Positions 32,184 to 35,081 of a stretch of DNA of 35,081 bases are shown piece after piece (position 1 is the first letter of the stretch; the number at the start of each line of letters is the position of its first letter). This DNA is from Selenomonas sp. (GTDB lineage: Bacteria > Bacillota > Negativicutes > Selenomonadales > Selenomonadaceae). Position numbers and translations under genes: made by a program. The stretch is from assembly GCF_022771645.1 (NCBI RefSeq), contig NZ_JALFCU010000044.1:1-35081 (forward strand). Reading direction: 5' to 3'. Under the pieces are notes generated by a model that saw only the letters and a list, made by a program, of their open reading frames with translations, ran no database searches and was not told where the DNA came from.

Positions 32184-34442
32184 ATGCTGAAAACGGTCAC
32201 GAAACGCACGGGGTTCACGGTGCCTTACAACCGCGAGAAGATCTATCACGCCATCGAGGGCGCCAATAACGACGGCAAGCCGCAGATGACGGCGAAAGAC
32301 ATCGAAGAAGTCACGAGCCAGGTTGAATGGGATTTCCAAGACAAAGAAAACGTCACGGTCGAAGAGATCCAGGATATGGTCGAGCAGGAGCTCATGAAGT
32401 ATGACTTCTACGACATCGCGAAGCGTTACATCACGTACCGCCAGCGCCACACGGAACGCCGCAAGGCGCAGCGCCACCTCATGGAGACGTACCAGGACAT
32501 CTTCTTCGCGCCCGCCGAGGACTCCGACCTCAAGCGCGACAATGCGAACATCAACACGGACGCCTCGATGGGCATCATGCTGAAGCTCGGCGCCGAGGGT
32601 GCGAAGCATTTCGTCGACAACTATGTGCTCGAGGAGCGTTTCCGCGACGCGGACAAGCAGAACTACATCCACATCCATGACAAGGATTTCTCGCTCATCA
32701 CGTTCAACTGCTGCCAGATCGATCTCCTGAAGCTCTTCCACGGCGGCTTTTCGACGGGCCACGGCTTCCTGCGCGAGCCGAACAGCATCCGTGCGTACGC
32801 CTCGCTCGCGTGCATCGCGATCCAGAGCAACCAGAACGACATGTTCGGCGGCCAGTCCATCAACTGCTTTGACTACGCCATGGCCGAAGGTGTCGCGAAA
32901 TCGTTCCGCAAGGCTGTCGTCGACGAAGCGAGGAAAGCGCTCATCTATCGCTTCCCGGCTGATGACTTCCAGGGTGAGCAGCCGTTCAAGGATGAGTTCA
33001 AAGCGGCGATGCCGTTCGAGCGCTGCCGCTACGCGGAGAGCGTCGAAACCGAGCGCGCGAAAGCCGGCATCCAAGCCATCGGCGATGCGCTGACGCAGCT
33101 CCTCACGAAAAAAGGCAAGCCGACGCGCGACGCGTACGTCGATGCGCTCGCCGTCTACAAGCTCGCGTGCGCCGACGTCGAGGAAGAGACGCATCAGGCC
33201 ATGGAAGCGCTCATCCATAATTTCAACACGCTGCACAGCCGCGCCGGCGCGCAGGTGCCGTTCTCGTCCATCAACTACGGCATGGACACGTCGCCGGAAG
33301 GCCGCCTCGCGACGCGCGAGACGCTGAACGCCATCTGGGCCGGCCTCGGCAACGGCGAGACGGCGATCTTCCCGATTTCCGTCTTCCAGCTGAAAGCCGG
33401 CGTGAACTACAACCCCGGCGACCCGAACTACGACCTGTTCCAGCAGGCGTGCAAGACGAGCGCGAAGCGTCTCTTCCCGAACTTCGTGAACCTCGATGCG
33501 CCGTACAACCTGCAATATTATAAGGAAGGCGACTACAACAGCTACGTCGCGACGATGGGCTGCCGCACGCGCGTCATGAGCAACATCAACGGCCCGGAGG
33601 AATCCGGCAGCCGCGGCAACTTCGCGTTCGTGACGATCAACCTGCCGAAGCTCGCGCTTGAAGCGAAAGGCGACGTCAAAGCGTTCTACGAGCTCTTTGA
33701 CAAGTACATCGACATCTCGCACGACTACCTGCTCGCGCGCCTGCACGTCATCGAGCAGAAGCACGTCTACAATTATCCGTTCCTCATGGGGCAGGGCGTC
33801 TGGATGGGCAGCGACGAGCTGAAGCCGACGGACAGCATCAAGGATGTCTTGAAGCACGCGTCGTACTCCATCGGCTTCTGCGGCCTCGCCGAGTGCCTCG
33901 TCGCGCTCTGCGGCCATCACCATGGCGAAAGTGCTGACGCGCAGAAACTCGGCCTCGAGATCATCGGCCACTTGCGCGAGCGCACGGACGATTACACGCA
34001 GAAAGAACACATGAACTGGACGACGTTCGGCACGCCGGCGGAAAGCACGGCCGGCCAGTTCCAGCGCGCGAACCAGCGCGTTTATGGGAAGGTGGCTGGC
34101 GTCACGGATCGCCCGTACATGACGAACAGCAGCCACGTGCCCGTCTACTATCCGATCAAGGCCATCGACAAGATCAAGATCGAAGCGCCGTATCACGCAC
34201 TCGAGAACGCCGGCCACATCGCCTACATCGAGATGGACGGCGACCCGACGAAGAACGTCAAGGCGTTCGAAGCCATCGTCCGCGCCATGCACGACAACGA
34301 CATGGGCTATTTCTCCATCAACCACCCCGTTGACCGCGACCCCGTCTGCGGCTACACGGGCATCATCGAGAACGAGTGCCCGCACTGCCATCGCAGGGAG
34401 ATCGAGCACGGCCACCTGGTCGTGCCGCGCATGAAAGCGTGA
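32184..34442 (+). CDS. nrdD: anaerobic ribonucleoside-triphosphate reductase, apparently without glycyl radical tail
   Basis: This 752-residue class III ribonucleotide reductase has an N-terminal ATP cone (about 3-92, KRTGFTVPYNREKIYHAI) and the catalytic barrel. The active-site cysteines are in TFNCCQIDL and TMGCRTRV. Near the end are DRDPVCGYTGII and ECPHCHRRE, a zinc-ribbon-like block with three cysteines where family members normally have four. The protein then stops after VVPRMKA. The usual RxxGY glycyl radical motif and its roughly 40-residue tail, expected about 16 residues after the last cysteine, are not found. No GY motif is readable in other frames before the next gene starts 4 bp on. 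No nrdG activase is adjacent. The VCGYTG sequence is only a partial look-alike of the radical motif. Identity is firm; activity is in question. Confidence 0.9.
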   Translation: MLKTVTKRTGFTVPYNREKIYHAIEGANNDGKPQMTAKDIEEVTSQVEWDFQDKENVTVEEIQDMVEQELMKYDFYDIAKRYITYRQRHTERRKAQRHLMETYQDIFFAPAEDSDLKRDNANINTDASMGIMLKLGAEGAKHFVDNYVLEERFRDADKQNYIHIHDKDFSLITFNCCQIDLLKLFHGGFSTGHGFLREPNSIRAYASLACIAIQSNQNDMFGGQSINCFDYAMAEGVAKSFRKAVVDEARKALIYRFPADDFQGEQPFKDEFKAAMPFERCRYAESVETERAKAGIQAIGDALTQLLTKKGKPTRDAYVDALAVYKLACADVEEETHQAMEALIHNFNTLHSRAGAQVPFSSINYGMDTSPEGRLATRETLNAIWAGLGNGETAIFPISVFQLKAGVNYNPGDPNYDLFQQACKTSAKRLFPNFVNLDAPYNLQYYKEGDYNSYVATMGCRTRVMSNINGPEESGSRGNFAFVTINLPKLALEAKGDVKAFYELFDKYIDISHDYLLARLHVIEQKHVYNYPFLMGQGVWMGSDELKPTDSIKDVLKHASYSIGFCGLAECLVALCGHHHGESADAQKLGLEIIGHLRERTDDYTQKEHMNWTTFGTPAESTAGQFQRANQRVYGKVAGVTDRPYMTNSSHVPVYYPIKAIDKIKIEAPYHALENAGHIAYIEMDGDPTKNVKAFEAIVRAMHDNDMGYFSINHPVDRDPVCGYTGIIENECPHCHRREIEHGHLVVPRMKA

Positions 34443-34446
34443 GTGT

Positions 34447-35081
34447 ATGAAGAATCTCGTCGAACAACTGCAGGCGAAGGAGGGGTTCTCACCGTCTGAG
34501 TGCATCCTCGCTGATTTCCTGCTCGAGAATTTCCGGCTGCTCGCCGGGATGTCGACGCGTCAGCTCGCGAAGGAGACGTATACGAACTCCGCAGCCATCG
34601 TGCGCTTCAGCCAGAAGCTCGGCTTCGGCGGCTATACGGAGTTCAAGGTGCAGTTCCTCGCGGAGATGATGGAGCGCATCCGCAATCCGCAGGTGACGGA
34701 TTTCTCCATGACGGACCGCGATACCGTCCAGTCGCTCATGGACAAGGTGACGGGCCTCGAGGTCGAGGCGCTCCGCTCGACGCGGGGCATGCTTGACGCG
34801 GCGCAGTTCATGCGCGCGCTCGCCATGCTCTCCAAGGCCCAGCACATCGACTTCTACGCGATGGATGAGAACCTCAACATCGCGCAGATGGCCGCCTCTG
34901 GATTCCTCATGGCGAACAAGGGGACGACCGTCCATCCGGCGATGACGATGCAGTACCTCTCCGCGGCGGGCATGCAGAAGGGGCACGTCGGCTTCTTCAT
35001 CAGCCGCACGGGGGAGAACCGCATGCTCATCGACATCGCGCACCTCCTGCGCCTGCGCTCCGTGCCGCGGCTGCTGATCAC
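34447..35081 (+). CDS. RpiR/MurR-family transcriptional regulator, 3' end outside the window
   Basis: An open frame of 211 codons runs to the window edge. The first 75 residues form an RpiR-type helix-turn-helix (MSTRQLAKETYTNSAAIVRF, then KLGFGGYTEFKVQF). A SIS-type sugar-phosphate-binding domain begins around residue 115 (SKAQHIDFYAMDENLNIAQM, GHVGFFISRTGENRML). RpiR proteins usually sense phosphosugars and control sugar or amino-sugar genes. It begins 4 bp after the nrdD stop with no strong ribosome site, so translation may be coupled. The real target genes probably lie beyond the window. Confidence 0.85.
   Translation, partial: MKNLVEQLQAKEGFSPSECILADFLLENFRLLAGMSTRQLAKETYTNSAAIVRFSQKLGFGGYTEFKVQFLAEMMERIRNPQVTDFSMTDRDTVQSLMDKVTGLEVEALRSTRGMLDAAQFMRALAMLSKAQHIDFYAMDENLNIAQMAASGFLMANKGTTVHPAMTMQYLSAAGMQKGHVGFFISRTGENRMLIDIAHLLRLRSVPRLLI

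Noticed and set aside
1..35081. CRISPR arrays, insertion sequences, integrases or prophage genes
   Set aside because: No regularly spaced repeats, transposase or integrase motifs, or terminal inverted repeats were seen; the Rpn-family gene is the only mobile-element-like protein and lacks repeats.

Overview
The window is a GC-rich bacterial chromosome segment (about 60% GC, judged by eye) with low-GC Gram-positive-style signals: strong AGGAGG ribosome sites, consensus sigma-70 promoters, a T-box leader and a PTS sugar operon. It also carries a lipid A/outer-membrane-type phosphoethanolamine transferase homologue. That mix suggests a diderm Firmicute of the class Negativicutes, probably Selenomonadaceae (Selenomonas/Mitsuokella-like). 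This assignment is inference, not a database result.

Layout. 1-190: end of a tRNA cluster (Glu partial, Val) with terminator. 200-6360: alpha-glucoside/trehalose locus: an oligo-1,6-glucosidase and a TreR-type repressor on the minus strand, divergent from treB (EIIBCA) and treC, with a clear operator between the -35 and -10 of treB. 6360-8362: a GNAT acetyltransferase, a DUF488 protein, and a Panacea-domain (DUF4065) gene overlapping a small unknown gene, which looks like a toxin-antitoxin pair. 8385-12862: an AlbA_2/RecG-like regulator, a flavin reductase, endonuclease IV and a Sel1-repeat protein in one tightly packed run. 12885-15288: an ArsB/NhaD-family permease and a bile-acid:sodium-symporter-family transporter, each with a well-formed promoter. 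15318-17092: a complete T-box leader controlling an ACS-type MFS transporter. 17100-18497: a second AlbA_2 regulator behind a perfect consensus promoter that holds a 16-bp palindrome.

18628-20867: a methyl-accepting chemotaxis protein plus a small cysteine-containing protein. 20901-23933: an Mrp/NBP35 ATPase, a palindromic intergenic repeat, an EamA transporter and two exported proteins of unknown function. 23958-24320: a small two-helix membrane protein on the minus strand. 24378-25341: an Rpn/PD-(D/E)XK protein. 25350-31960 (minus): a phosphoethanolamine transferase and a 1565-residue PAS/GGDEF/EAL/GAF protein in one operon. 32069 to the end: an anaerobic ribonucleotide reductase NrdD that appears to lack its glycyl-radical tail, followed 4 nt later by an RpiR-family regulator cut by the window edge.

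Most notable points: the NrdD lacking a recognisable C-terminal glycyl radical motif, with its ribosome site folded into a hairpin; the T-box on an MFS transporter; the Panacea gene pair with an unrecognised partner; and several self-contained operator palindromes whose regulators can be guessed but are not proven.
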